Shown: piece by piece, positions 45,410-57,060 of the stretch | Layout: every line of letters starts with the position of its first letter | Numbering within the stretch: position 1 is the first letter of the stretch | Assembly (NCBI GenBank): GCA_016630905.1 | Contig: WBMQ01000010.1 | Coordinates: forward strand, 1,116,001 to 1,180,000 | Reading direction: 5' to 3' | From: Capillidium heterosporum | Lineage: Eukaryota; Entomophthoromycota; Entomophthoromycetes; Entomophthorales; Capillidiaceae | DNA length: 64,000 bases | The notes under the pieces: generated by a model | Database searches by the model: none | Told to the model about the DNA's origin: nothing | What the model saw: the letters and a program-made list of their open reading frames with translations, nothing else | Position numbers and translations under genes: made by a program

Positions 45410-48400
45410 ATGTCTTTAGCCTCATCCACACGCCAAAGACAGTCTAGTACAACCGTCAATAATGAAAGTATTAAAAATATCTCCGCCAGCAACATAGCAA
45501 CTAGGTCAACTAACAATCAATCGTCAGCCACCAAACCCGTCGCATCCGGTACTAAAGTTAGCACACCTTTGTTACAGCCTACTCGTGCTATTCCACCTGC
45601 TCATATTCGCCATCAAAAATCAAATTCTTTGACGTCGATTAGTGACAAACGGAGTTCCCATGTTCCACTTTCCACAGCCCCAAACTACCTTAAGAAGACT
45701 CAAAATATCATCCTCGACAAGTCAACGCCTTTAAAGGAGAACGGAGATTGGAATAGCGTTAATTATCCGCCTTCTTCTGATTCAGCTACTCAAGTACCTA
45801 CCAACAAAACTGTAGCATCTGTTTCATCAAGTTCCAATTTGAACTCGTTGAGACGAGCAAGTGCATCAAGCAAAAGTTCAACAAACCTTAGTTCGACTAC
45901 TAAACCTGTGTCGACACCAAGGGTTTCCAACTTGGCTAAAGTTTCTAGTTCCAGCTCTGTAGTAGAGCGTCTCACTGCGCCTAGAGCTGAAAAACTGGCA
46001 ACAAGTAGCTCAATAAAGGTTTCAAGCGCTATCCGTACCGCCACTATTAGAACCTCTCGAGCTCAATCTTTAGCTAGCAACGGTACAGCTCGGAAGCCCT
46101 CGCTGACTTCTCGAACATCCTTGGAAAGCGAAAACTCAAACGAAGCCAAGTCAAAGGTAGACGAGAATTCAAATGAAACTAAGCCAAAGGTGGCTCCTGT
46201 AGTCGACAAGATTCCCATAAAATCAGTTGTCACTACAACTAGCAAACCGATTTCAAGTAGCACCTTGCCTAGTCGTATTCCGAGACCCAAAGTTGTAGCT
46301 GGTGCTATTCAGCCTTCTACTAAATCTACGATTGTCAATGGCATTGTAAAAAAATCAGTAGCTTCAGTTAAACCAACTGTTTCTGATGTAAAACCAAAAG
46401 TTACCCGGTCCTCGACTATTTCTGCCTCCGTTTCAAACGGCACTCATCGCCCCTTGAACAATATTCCCAAGTCGAGCTCCACCATAATCGCACCGACCCG
46501 GTCTTCAACCTTGAAAGCTGCTACCACAGGTTCCATTTCCAAGGTTGGACCCAGTTTAACTACTTCTAACCTCCAAAAGGTATCATCCAGGAAATTATCC
46601 ACTGTCACCGTGGATTCCCAGAAGAAAATCTATCACTCGCCTCTGGTAAATTTTTCAGAATATACTATGATGAAGGTATACATCGATGTCAATGTTAAAT
46701 TAATTATTTTAGAATAGAATTGTGAAACCCTCACCTGATGGTGACGATAAAGTGAAATCCAATGCCACTGAAGATTCGCCCGCCATTAGAAGTTTGTCTA
46801 AGAAGCTAAGCTCCCTCTCCTCGTATGTCCCTAGAGCAGTACCCAAGGAGTTGAGCCGTATACCCTCACCCCCCGCAAACTATATGCCAAAGTCCAAAAG
46901 GAGCGATCTTTCCTTGGATACTATCAACGTGCCCGGCCATTCAAATTCCAATCAGCTGCTTAATAAGCACCTGGATAGCCCAAAGTCCCAATCCAGAGAA
47001 GTTACTTCCTCCCTCAGCCAACAGTCCAGCTACATTGCAGACTCCTTTTCCCCAGCTGGTATATTTTCAATTTGCATTAAGCTAATTGTTTAGAAATTCT
47101 TTTAACTTTTAGGTCGAAGCTCTCCAAGCATGAACAAAATGAAATTCTCGCGTATGATAACATCTACTACTTTGGAATGAACGCCAAAAATGCAGACGTC
47201 CGTAACAAGCTTGGTGAAGTTGGACGTAGGGTTGCTTTTGTATGTTATTTTCTAAATCCCTATTAGTTTACGATAGCCCCGAAGGAGATTACGTGTATAC
47301 GGTTGGCGATCACCTGGCTTACCGCTATGAAATCCGAAAACCACTTGGGAAGGGTTCCTTCGGTCAAGTAGTGAAGGCGTACGATTACAAGCACGGGAGG
47401 GACGTTGCGATTAAAATTATCCGTAGCTCCGAGCGTTTCCACCGACAAGCATTGACCGAGATACAGCTGCTACAGTCGATTGCCCGCTGGGACCATAAGA
47501 ATGAGTGTAATGTTATACATATTTTGGATCAGTTCAGTTTCCGAAGGCATCTTTGTATTGTGACCGAATTGTACCGCGTTAACCTCTACGAGTATATCAA
47601 GGCCGGTAACTTCAAAGGGTATAAGGAGAGCCACGTCAAGGATCTCGCTTCCCAGATCCTCAAATGTCTGCGTATGCTCAAAGACCACAACATAATCCAC
47701 TGCGACCTCAAGCCGGAAAACATCCTCTTGACAGGGCAGAACTTTAGTCAAGTCAAAGTCATAGACTTTGGTTCCTCGTGCTTCTCAAACCAGCGGATCT
47801 ACACCTACATACAGTCCCGTTTCTACCGGTCCCCAGAAGTCATATTGGAACTCCCCTACGGGACACCCATCGATATGTGGTCACTAGGGTGCATCTTAGT
47901 GGAGCTTTCAACTGGGCATCCCATTTTCCCTGGTGAGACTGAATCCGAGCAACTCGCCTGTATCCTCGAAGTTTTGGGTTTACCGGAGACGAACCTCATT
48001 GCCCGCTCTAGAAGGCGTTTCTCATTCTTTGGTAATTTCTTTTTATTTCCCATACTAAACTTTTCTAGATGTAAACGGCAGCCCAAGATCTTCCTTGAGT
48101 CCTAGGAGGAAGCGGGACCCTGGTTCAAGATCACTCAAATCCATCTTGCGGGGATGTTCGGAAGAGTACATAGATTTTCTTACCAAATGCTTTGAATACG
48201 ACCAAGACAAACGTATCAAGCCCGAGGAAGCCTTCTACCACCCCTGGTTCGCCGACATTTGGCCAGATTTGCATAGGCCCGATGCCAAGTCTCTTGCTGA
48301 AATGAACCGGGAAAGGAGAGGAACGCCGAGTGCAAATAACACCATCGACAAATCTAGGTCTATCGATAACGACCCTACACCCGTCCCCAATATCTACACG

Positions 48401-48577
48401 CCTACGTCCAAGATTGCTGCTCCCAAATCCAATGAACACAATTCCTCCTTCCTCTCGCCCGAAGAGATTATCGCCACCAACCCAGAGGCGTACCAGCAAG
48501 CTTGCCAGGAGTTCGATGCGCGTAGCAAAAAGGTGCCCCAAACGTCTACTACCTACCCACCTCAAGCCGAGTACTGA
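45410..48577 (+). CDS. Class II DYRK-family protein kinase (Pom1/DYRK2-like)
   Basis: Five exons: 45410-46675, 46713-47058, 47094-47225, 47267-48031 and 48069-48577, introns of 35-41 nt, all phases agreeing; 1005 aa. The first ~540 residues are Ser/Thr-rich, basic and probably disordered. A DYRK-homology region follows (KLSKHEQNEILAYDNIYYFG, then GDYVYTVGDHLAYRYEI). The kinase domain has GKGSFGQV (from ~609), VAIKII, HCDLKPEN (catalytic Asp728), DFGSSC (748) and the activation-loop YTY (760/762), where DYRKs autophosphorylate the second Tyr. The NAPA-like region upstream marks class II. In fungi such kinases control cell polarity and cell-cycle entry. The C-terminal ~90 residues are polar and Pro-rich. 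Confidence 0.9.
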
Positions 48578-49293
48578 TTCTGTAATTTGATACCACCGAT
48601 TTGTAAAAATGGTAGCTTGTGTTGCATAGTACTAGTAGGTAAATGTGGGTTTGATGTTTCTTTGGTGGTTAACGTTATTAAACACATTATTATATAATTT
48701 ACTTTTTCTTGCTGTACAAAGGCAGGCGATGGACAGCTTTCAAGTGCTAACGGACTATAGGGTACCTGTCAATTTAAAGTCCATGAAGCTTTAATGCAAA
48801 TAATTATGTAGATACCATACTTTTGAAAGTTTTGTTGATAGCAACGGCTATTATAGGATTAAAGTAGGGTGTTTATCTAATTTAAATCATAATACTAATG
48901 ATATATAGTTTTCTACTTTAATAATGTATAGCAGCAAGATAAATGTATACTGTGTATTTTCACTACTTTTCGCTAAGTGTAAAATTGTCGCCAAGCTGGA
49001 CTCAGTTATCTTTATATAAACATGTATTTACATAGTTTCTAATTAGAAAATTTTCGGCAGCTACATAGTTAGGAGTATATATTTGCTATAAAGCTGAAGT
49101 AAATTACCCAAGTAACGTATTACCACAATACCCTTTGTTTTCTTTATCTTTAGCTTAGTTTACAAATTACCTAATTAATTCTTTTTCGGACCAATAAAAT
49201 ACGATTTCTTACAACGGCTGACTCATATTTTGGCTTTTATAGGTTGAAGTTCGAAACTGAAAAAGACATATTTCAATCCCATTAGCTGTAAAA
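48578..49293. other. Spacer
   Basis: 3' region of the kinase and promoter of GTR1. No gene seen. Confidence 0.4.
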
Positions 49294-50348
49294 ATGAAAA
49301 AGAAGGTATAGCATATTTTATCTGATAATGCAACAGTATTAATGTAAACGAAAGGTTTTATTGATGGGAAAGTCAGGGTCTGGAAAGACCTCTATGCGTT
49401 CCATTATCTTTTCCAACTACATTGCTAGAGATACAAGACGGTTGGGCGCAACAAGTAAACTTCATTTTAATATTAATGAATTAAATATTTTTGGCTTATT
49501 TCAACAGTCGATGTCGAACACAGTCACGTACGTTTCCTAGGGAACTTAGTTTTGAATCTGTGGGATTGTGGAGGTCAGGAAGCTTTTATGGAAAACTACT
49601 TTACATCGCAAAGGGACCACATCTTCCGAAATGTGGAGGTTCTCATTTACGTATTCGACATCGAGTCTAGAGAGTACGAAAAAGATATTCAGTACTACGC
49701 CACTTGTTTAGAAGCTATGGCATCCAACAGTAAAGATGCAAAGATATTTACTTTACTACATAAGATGGATTTGGTTCAAGAAGAGCTACGCGACCAGATC
49801 TTTGAAGAGCGAGTAGCCGAACTTCGCAAAGTTTCCCAGCCTTTGCAGATCGAAGCCTTCCGCACCTCCATCTGGGACGAAAGTTTGTATCAGGCTTGGT
49901 CCTCCATCGTTTACTCTTTGGTACCCAATGTCTCATTGCTGGAAAAGCACCTCGACAAGTTTGCCCAGCTTTGTGACGCTGAAGAAATTGTTTTATTTGA
50001 ACGCACTACCTTTTTAGTCATCTCCCATACCTCGGCTCAGCATACCAAGCAGTCACAAGATGTGCACAGGTTTGAAAAGATATCCAATATAATAAAGCAA
50101 TTCAAGCTGTCCTGCATCAAGTCGCAGGCCCAGTTCAAGTGTATGGAGATACGTCATTCCAAGTTTACTGCTTTCGTTGACACCTTGACCTCCAACACCT
50201 ATGTACTACTGGTGATGGCTGACCCTTCTATCCGTAAGTTGTTTTTAATAAAAGGAACTAATTTTTTGTAGAATCGGCGGCCACTTTGATGAACATCAAA
50301 CTAGCTCGAGCTCACTTTGAGAAATTGGAGGTGACGCAACTCCGCTAG
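49294..50348 (+). CDS. GTR1: Rag GTPase Gtr1/RagA
   Basis: Exons 49294-49305, 49355-49454, 49508-50233 and 50272-50348 (introns 49, 53 and 38 nt, all in phase) give 304 aa. Gtr1/RagA pairs with Gtr2/RagC on the vacuole or lysosome and activates TORC1 when amino acids are present. The P-loop GKSGSGKTS is at residues 9-17, the switch 2 motif WDCGGQE at 56-62, HKMDLV serves as the G4 element, and the C-terminal roadblock-like domain includes [18 protein letters not shown] and [15 protein letters not shown]. The first coding exon is only 12 nt (MKKK). The sequence is close to animal RagA. All expected GTP-binding motifs are present. Confidence 0.93.
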
Positions 50349-50616
50349 CTACAAATCTACTCGGTTTACTTAAGTGAGTTAACTTATATGAAACTCTTGA
50401 ACTATTATTAAATAAAGCTTTGTGCTAATTCCTCCTTGTTTTGCGTAAAACTAAACACATATATACATAAAAACGAACTAAAATTAAAGCGTATATCAAT
50501 TTTAATCGATATAATTCAGGTATTTAAAGATAATAGGAGCGCAATTTTACATAATAGACAACTGACCAAAGTCACTTGGAATGGGTACTAAATTTGTTGA
50601 GAACTGGGCGCAGAAC

Positions 50617-51113
50617 TTAAGTTGAACTAGGTTCGGGAGTTTTAGGGGTTTCGGCGGGTGCGGCTGTAGATCCCGATTTCAATACTAACGGTACTACGAT
50701 AAAACATCAGCAAAGTTAAGCATATTAAACTTACAAATGATAGCGAGCAAGATGATGACAATTAAACAGCCTAAAGCGATTCTAAGTTTGACGTCCTTCC
50801 ACCACATAGCTTTACGTACCTTGTTGGCGCCTTTTTTGAAATGTAACGAGGATTGGTTCAAATTTTCTATAGTGATAAAGATTAAATAAGGAGCAGTAGT
50901 ATACAAATACCAGCTTTGTTATTCAAGGTGTCTAAGCGTTCCTGCTTCTCCATAACTTTGTCAATGTTCTCCTGCATAATACCAACAACTTCATCGACCT
51001 GCTGCTGGATCAGCTTGGTCTTGCTGGAACCGGGTTGGTTACCGTTGGAACTTCCTTCGGGATTGTACGACCTACTCCAAGTTAGTGCCTTTACTTACTT
51101 CATTATCTTACAT
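50617..51113 (-). CDS. Synaptobrevin/VAMP-family SNARE, copy 1 (start codon split by an intron)
   Basis: Reverse-strand exons: AT at 51113-51112, 51071-50911, 50866-50735 and 50693-50617; 123 aa. The first intron (40 nt, gtaaga...gagtag, branch CACTAAC) splits the ATG as AT|G; unspliced, the ATG is followed at once by TAA. The protein has a short N-terminus (MSYNPEGSSNGN), an R-SNARE motif ([18 protein letters not shown]... AENL), the juxtamembrane [10 protein letters not shown] and a C-terminal membrane anchor with a short lumenal tail. It would drive fusion of secretory vesicles, as Snc1/2 do. At the zero layer the usual Arg is Lys43 (MEKQERL against the Snc-type AERGERL). Intron positions and phases match copy 2. 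Confidence 0.88.
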
Positions 51114-51938
51114 GTCTTGAAGTTTATTTACAAATTGGTTTGAAAGGTAAACTCACCTGAAGGTGCTGGCTACTTTAATCAGCTTCAAGTTTACCTTGCA
51201 TTTGATTGGTGCACCTTCGATCTAATTTCATATCCACTTGTAATTTCCTTCCAACGTAAATTGGAAAGTTTGTAAGATCCCAGAAATTTAGAAATTCTGC
51301 GTCCTTTTGGTTGATTGATATCCTTGGGTTTTAACCGAAGGATTAGATAATTTATCCGCTTTAGCTTTGAATGGATTTTAGGGATGCCAAGAACTTTATT
51401 TGGCACAGTTTATATCTAGAGTTCAGACGGAATGGAGGCTTGAGGTTAGCTTTGAAACCTGCTGCTCTAACATGAAAAGGCTTATGTTTTTAGATTATGC
51501 TGTTCGTATAAACTGGAGAGTTTTTTACAACTAAACTTGCCAAAAATTACTTAGTTTATATGAACAGCACATTATAAAGCCAAGCGAACAGCATAATTAT
51601 AGGAATCAAAGAAGCTTTTGAGTAAGATGATGGGATTAACAATAGACAAAGAAAGTGATTTTGAAAATTCTATAACTTATCCTATCTATCAAATATAATT
51701 TATTTTCGATATAGCATATAGTTATTTGTTTACCATTGAACTTAAAATATACGACACAAAAAATGCATTATCGACTAAGTTTAGTGAAAAATATACTTGC
51801 AAAGAAATCCTACAAATTTTGAAAGCTATATATTTATAAACCAATATCAAGTATCTTTCCAAACAATAATAGTATCAGTATCTTTAACAAGTACCAAATA
51901 CAACATCAAATCACTTAAAGACTAATACATTCAAAAAT
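51114..51938. other. Spacer with nested inverted repeats
   Basis: Region upstream of SNARE copy 1 and downstream of the acyl-CoA synthetase-like gene. A 71-codon reverse ORF (51191-51406) lacks an ATG start and is not convincing. Confidence 0.35.
51494..51597. repeat. Nested inverted repeats
   Basis: ATTATGCTGTTCG (51494-51506) is perfectly complementary to CGAACAGCATAAT (51585-51597). The overlapping GCTGTTCGTATAAACT (51499-51514) also pairs with AGTTTATATGAACAGC (51553-51568) with one mismatch. One left arm therefore has two alternative partners. Confidence 0.45.
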
Positions 51939-54123
51939 TTAATAGCATTTGCTGTGGATAGCAAATCGGATCTCTTCGATAGCAAACTCCAACTGCTCCA
52001 ACTGCCTATCCAATTTGATGAAGTTTACTACATCCGACTGTAAGGAAGTCATGATGAAAGCCTTCAAGGTAGGTGAAGCTAGCAGTTGCTCCAGGTTATC
52101 GATGTCAAATGCAATGTCCCGATTCTTTGCGAACTATGTATAAAATGGTTAGCAAAAAATTCAACTATTGGAAATTTACCTCGATAACTTTAGACTTTCG
52201 AAGTTGAACGGTACCGGCCAACCCAATCAAATATCCACTCTCGCCACCAGTTCTATCGACACTATCGACCTTGGTCACCTCCAACTGCACTTTGAAGACA
52301 TTGGGATCGATAGTAGGGATAAAGACCTGCAACCAATGAAGATCAACCAATTTACTCAACTTGAATAATGGATCATCGAGGTCAGCTACTTGAATGAAGT
52401 TCAAATTCTTGGTCAAGGTGGCGTCGTATTGGCTTTTCAAGAACATACTTTCCAGCTTGAGATCGGCATTAATAGTGTTAGCTTCAACTGAGCAGTTGCT
52501 TCGTAGCTCCAGCTCTCCACGGACGTCATTACCATTGTTGTCAATCAGTTGGTCATAATCCTGAGCTAAGTTAAGTTGGACTTCGACGTTAGGTAATGGT
52601 ACACCAACATCCAAGAACTGTTGGTTCACTTTGACCGTGTAATCGTAAAGCTGAGTTACAAAACAGGGACCTAAAACTTTGAATGGGTTAGTATCGTTGC
52701 TGACAAGGCTAGGTTCGAAGTTGGAGGTAAATTGGAGGACTTGACATCCATAAATAACTCTAATTAAGTTCAAGAGGTTTTGGTCCAAGTAAGAGTCATT
52801 GACAACAATCAGCTTCAAGTTCGAACCTAATTTTTCCCGCTGCTGCTTGAACAAATACTTTACCAGAAAGTTGTTGTTCAACTGACCGGAAAGCTTGATC
52901 TGCTGTACCAAGTAGTACGAAATTTTGGTTTGGATCAACTGTAATAAAGTTCCGTTGGTATGTTTGTCGTACAGATGTAATTCTGAGTTGGTGGGATTAA
53001 TGAGGTCAAATTGGTTGTTGAATATCAAATCTACTAGTTGATTGGAATTTAAACTTGTTACTTCGACATTATCATTATCCCTGGTATCCTTAAAGTTGTC
53101 GGTAAAGGTGACGAAGCATTTCTTGTATAGGAAAGCGAAGCATAGCACCAATTCAACAGAGTTCAAGATGTTACGACTGGTCTTATATGTAGTTGATGGG
53201 GACAGTTTAAAGTTGGCTGAAAAGGTACGTAGGGTTGAAGTTACAGAGGCCAATAGTTGATGCTGGTAGAACTGGTAGAAGACTAGTTGGTTGGCCTTCA
53301 AGTTCCAATACTTCAACACTGGAATATTTTCTAAAGTAAACACACATCAGAAAAAATACTATACAAATATGTTACTTGTAAATGGTTGCTCGACAGGTGG
53401 TAACAACTGGTTTCCAAGCCCTTCACCAAACTCCTCAATCGGGATGACTACTCCTTTACTATCCTTAAAACTATCCAAACTGACCAATTTGACGTTCGAA
53501 TCCTTAGCAAACTTTGAGAGTATCGTAGAGTTGATACTCTCATAAACCGCTTTGTTTAAAAAGAAAAAGTAGGTAGCATCGCCTTCAATTTTGAATTCGC
53601 TAAAAAAATGGGTGAACAAAAGGTTGGGAACAACTTCCAAATTGAAGTAGAATAGGTTAGCCATCAATACCAGAAGAAAGACTTTGAGGTTGGACCCTTC
53701 ATCCACCAAGCTGATCAGATGTACCCTGGTACTCCCATTCTGCTCAGAGATCTGCTTTATAGTGTTACCTAACTTTAGACAAGTTTGCTTCACTTCAGTT
53801 CCTTTCCACTCTTCTTTTCTTCCTTGGCTTACTTCCTCTTTAACGATAACGTCGGTATCAAACTGGTCCAACAAGTTGGAAACCAGCTTGAAGGTGGAAC
53901 TATTTTCCATATTGATAACATTTGGAAAAGTACCGTCAAAAGGTTGGCTCCTATTTCGAACTTTGGGACTCTTCTTAAAGCTGCGGGTAGGCCCAACCGT
54001 ACTCAACACTTTTAAGAATGAGGTTGGGATGTCAGGGGTACTGTCGGTTAAATACTTGTACAAGAACAAGGAAGTTAGACTTAACAGTAGGATTAAAGTT
54101 AAAATATCTATGGACCATTCCAT
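51939..54123 (-). CDS. Long-chain acyl-CoA synthetase-like protein, probably catalytically inactive
   Basis: Exons 54123-53376, 53330-52180 and 52133-51939 (introns 45 and 46 nt) join in frame to 697 aa, the usual length of long-chain acyl-CoA synthetases. Residues ~5-26 (DILTLILLLSLTSLFLYKYL) form a membrane anchor. The order of recognisable segments follows the family: SSTFKLVSNLLDQF; NQLVFYQFYQHQLLASVTST at the place after the P-loop; LKLIVVNDSYLDQNLLNLIR; DVGVPLPNVEVQLN; and a C-terminal ASPTLKAFIMTSLQSDV. The hallmark ATP/AMP motif (Y-T-S-G-[TS]-T-G-x-P-K-G) and the TGD motif are not recognisable (KYWNLKAN and FIPTID stand there), and the YGxTE motif reads FTSNFE. The fold is thus likely kept but adenylation lost. 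It lies between two inverted SNARE paralogues. Confidence 0.6.
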
Positions 54124-54717
54124 TTTGTTTGGTTTGAGACTTTGTCAATCTTATTGAACTTTTCTTGAGGTTTCTTGGTTTTCTTGAAGAGATTGGTTGT
54201 AGCAATTCGATGCGATCTTTTATGGGGAAGAGCTGAGCTGACGTAAGTTTCTTTTATAGGGAAATCTTCATTTTTATCTGATTGAGTTGAGCTTGATGAT
54301 ATATCGGATAAATGATAGTCCTCTACTAAAATAGACTAAACTGTCTCCAATCGGATTTAATTTGGTTTTGGTATGGCTCTCGGATCGTCGTTATGCCGGT
54401 TATTTGAGGTAATGGTTTTACCGATACGTTCAATCCAAAATTTACATTGAAAGTTTGGATCAGGGCCAAAAATTGATCAAATTTGGACTTTAATTAGAAA
54501 GGCAAGGTGCCTGTTCCGAATCCAAACTAAGCTCAGAAAATATATCCAAGTCCAACTAGAGCGGGCAATTTCATAGTATGAAGAGCTTGGCAATTTCAAC
54601 ATGTTAAGAACGATGAGGGCTGGAACTAACCACCTGTACTTAAAACACCTTTCTATATCCAACTACTCTTAAATTAAAGCATATCCCAATCAACTTTAAT
54701 TTAAACCTAAGCCCAGC
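54124..54717. promoter_or_regulatory. Divergent intergenic region, acyl-CoA synthetase-like gene / SNARE copy 2
   Basis: 594 bp between divergent start codons. It must contain both promoters; TTTTATAGGG and similar AT-rich motifs occur but no core element can be fixed with confidence. Confidence 0.35.
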
Positions 54718-55216
54718 ATGTAAGTTAGCCGAATAAAACACAGTTAGTAACTTTGAATAGGTCTTACAACCCCCAAGAAACCTCAACCTCCAACCCCAAC
54801 AAGACTAAATACATCCAGCAGCAGGTCGATGAAGTTGTTGGTATTATGCAGGAGAACATCGACAAAGTTATGGAAAAGCAGGAGCGTCTTGATACCTTGA
54901 ACAGCAAAGCTGGTACTTTTAGATTTTTTTATTTTAGATTAAATTTTTGGCTACTATTTAGAAAATTTGAACCAGCATTCTATTGTATTTAAAAAGGGAG
55001 CTAACCAAGTACGTAAAGCTATGTGGTGGAAAGATGTCAAGCTTAAGATTGCTTTAGGTTGTATAATCATCATTATTATAGTCGCTATCTGTCGTAAGTA
55101 TTTAGGGCTATCTTCAACTTTTACTTATATCTTTTGTTTTAGTATCCTTAGGATTGAATTTTAGTAGTGGTGGCACATCTGCTGAAGCTCCTAAAAGTTC
55201 GGAACCCTCAAATTGA
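54718..55216 (+). CDS. Synaptobrevin/VAMP-family SNARE, copy 2 (start codon split by an intron)
   Basis: Exons: AT at 54718-54719, 54761-54912, 54962-55093 and 55143-55216; 119 aa. The first intron (41 nt, gtaagt...gaatag, branch TAGTAAC) again splits the ATG as AT|G, giving [18 protein letters not shown]. The SNARE motif is nearly the same as in copy 1 ([28 protein letters not shown]), with Lys40 at the zero layer, then [10 protein letters not shown] and a membrane anchor. Intron 2 (49 nt) and intron 3 (49 nt) sit where they do in copy 1. Copies 1 and 2 point away from each other on either side of the acyl-CoA synthetase-like gene. Confidence 0.88.
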
Positions 55217-56399
55217 GGTTTGCATCTAGCTGCTATTCATATTTATAATGTAAAGCCACGTCTTTAAATTAATATTTTTTGAAATTGAACTATACCTTTA
55301 AATACCATAACATATTGGTTTCCTATAACTTTGTTCGATACTATTAGAGAACCTTTTAAAGTCTTCATCTATATTTTAGACTCTTGAATAAGCTTCATAC
55401 TGACAGCTCTGGATTAGGATCTAAACTGTTGAGATGACTTTGATTGAATCTAATATGAGTATAGTTACAAGCATCAAAACTTATTAGTTTATAACTGAAT
55501 AGAAAGATTGTTTTATTTTATATTTTAGGTGCATATGTTTTTGTAGTGTATCCAGGAAATAGGTGGTGAGCCTAATGTTTTAATGAAGGATGTACTTTAA
55601 AGAATAAAATGTCAATCGATATTTACCTGATATCGAATAAAGTGAGCATAAGCGTAACATTTTAATATAGTTAGGTAAATCTATCATTTCTATACACTTA
55701 AAAAAGTATCATGATTCAATTTTTAGTTATAGTATCATTTATAGTGAATATTTAGGAAAATGCTTTTTGAAATCAATTTGCTAATATTTTCTCTTGTTAC
55801 TCTGCCAGATATTAGACATATTTACAAAAGATGAAGACTAAATATTAGCACTCCATCTTCCTCATTAAAAATATACACTACAAATATTTTGCAATATAAA
55901 GAAAGAATACATAAACATCCTTTAGTAATATATTGTAGAATAGCTGCCTACCTCTTAGCTTTAAACTTTAATTTAGTCCTTTTCGTGTCCATCAAAGCCG
56001 GTATATTTTTGACAATTAAACTTACCAGTCACTTAGGGATGTTAGAATGGTGGAATATAGCTAAGTTTGGAAACTCTATAGGACCGTGGTTTCTAAAGTT
56101 AATATCCTCCATGTAATTACTTACAAATATGAAATCGAAACATTCACATCCATTAAGTTTTGAGATGAAGTCTACGAACTGTTGGCTTATATTCGGTTTC
56201 CTCACTTAATACTGGATCACAGTAACTTCAAATTGTATTCGAAATTGAAAATATCGGACGAAAAGTTATCTATCAAAAATAGTTTGATAAGGCTGATCAA
56301 TATTTAAAGCAGAATTGAAATAGAATCACCTTCATCTTTATTATCAAATTTAGCATCGAAATAGGCCAAGTTAGTAAACCCAGAGAATTAACTCGGTGA
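55217..56399. other. AT-rich spacer
   Basis: No gene supported. A 75-codon frame at 55889-56116 (+) has spacer composition and no domain. Confidence 0.4.
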
Positions 56400-57060
56400 A
56401 TTCAGGATTTGGAGGGGGAAAGGTAGTCAGCTGTAATGGATTAAGCTAATTTTCGGTGAATGTATAATGAGCTCTTATATTTGACTCATATGTCTAAATT
56501 TTAAGGTTGAGCCAGTACTTGGTGATACATATGTACTCTTTAGACTAGCTTGGAATGTCATTACCAGCGCTAAAGATGAGAGCTGAAATCATCGAAAATT
56601 GACTAAGCCTGTATCACTATCGTTTAAATAGCTGCCTGCAGCTCTCAAACTTCAAAGGCTGGGGAAGTTGAACTGCATCAGCCTGAAGTCGGTTGAATAC
56701 ATACCGCCCCATGCACAATCCGACTTAGTCATAATTGAGATGAATACATCTTGGAAGTTGAAACTGATGTCAGGGTAAAAATGGATGCCAAAGTGACCAA
56801 GATGCCTCACAATTAATTTGACATTGTTGTGATTAAAGTAGGGATCGGTTAGAGTTAGTGTATAGCTCTTTAGTTTAGCATACTACTCTCTATTCGCTTC
56901 TCTAAACTTCCTCTTGTTGTTACCTAAGATGTTCCAAGCATGCTTTGAGTTTTTTGAATTTATCGATGCAAACTTTAGGACACTGGTGTCCTAGTTTGGT
57001 GCTCCTAATGTACTAGTTATACTTTTCGAGTTTTATCCTCCAATACATCCTACAATCCCT
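56400..57060 (-). pseudogene. Decayed F-box/leucine-rich-like gene relic
   Basis: This patch is G+C-richer than its surroundings. On the reverse strand, separate frames contain protein-like text typical of fungal F-box/LRR proteins: HAWNILGNNKRKFREANRE, LGHFGIHFYPDISFNFQDV and LMQFNFPSL. Stops and frame changes separate them, so it cannot be translated as one protein. Assignment rests on pattern only. Confidence 0.35.

Noticed and set aside
51191-51406. 71-codon reverse frame upstream of SNARE copy 1
   Set aside because: No ATG start, no domain; overlaps the upstream region of a confirmed gene.
55889-56116. 75-codon frame on +, hydrophobic
   Set aside because: Hydrophobicity follows from AT-rich codons; no start context or neighbouring exons.
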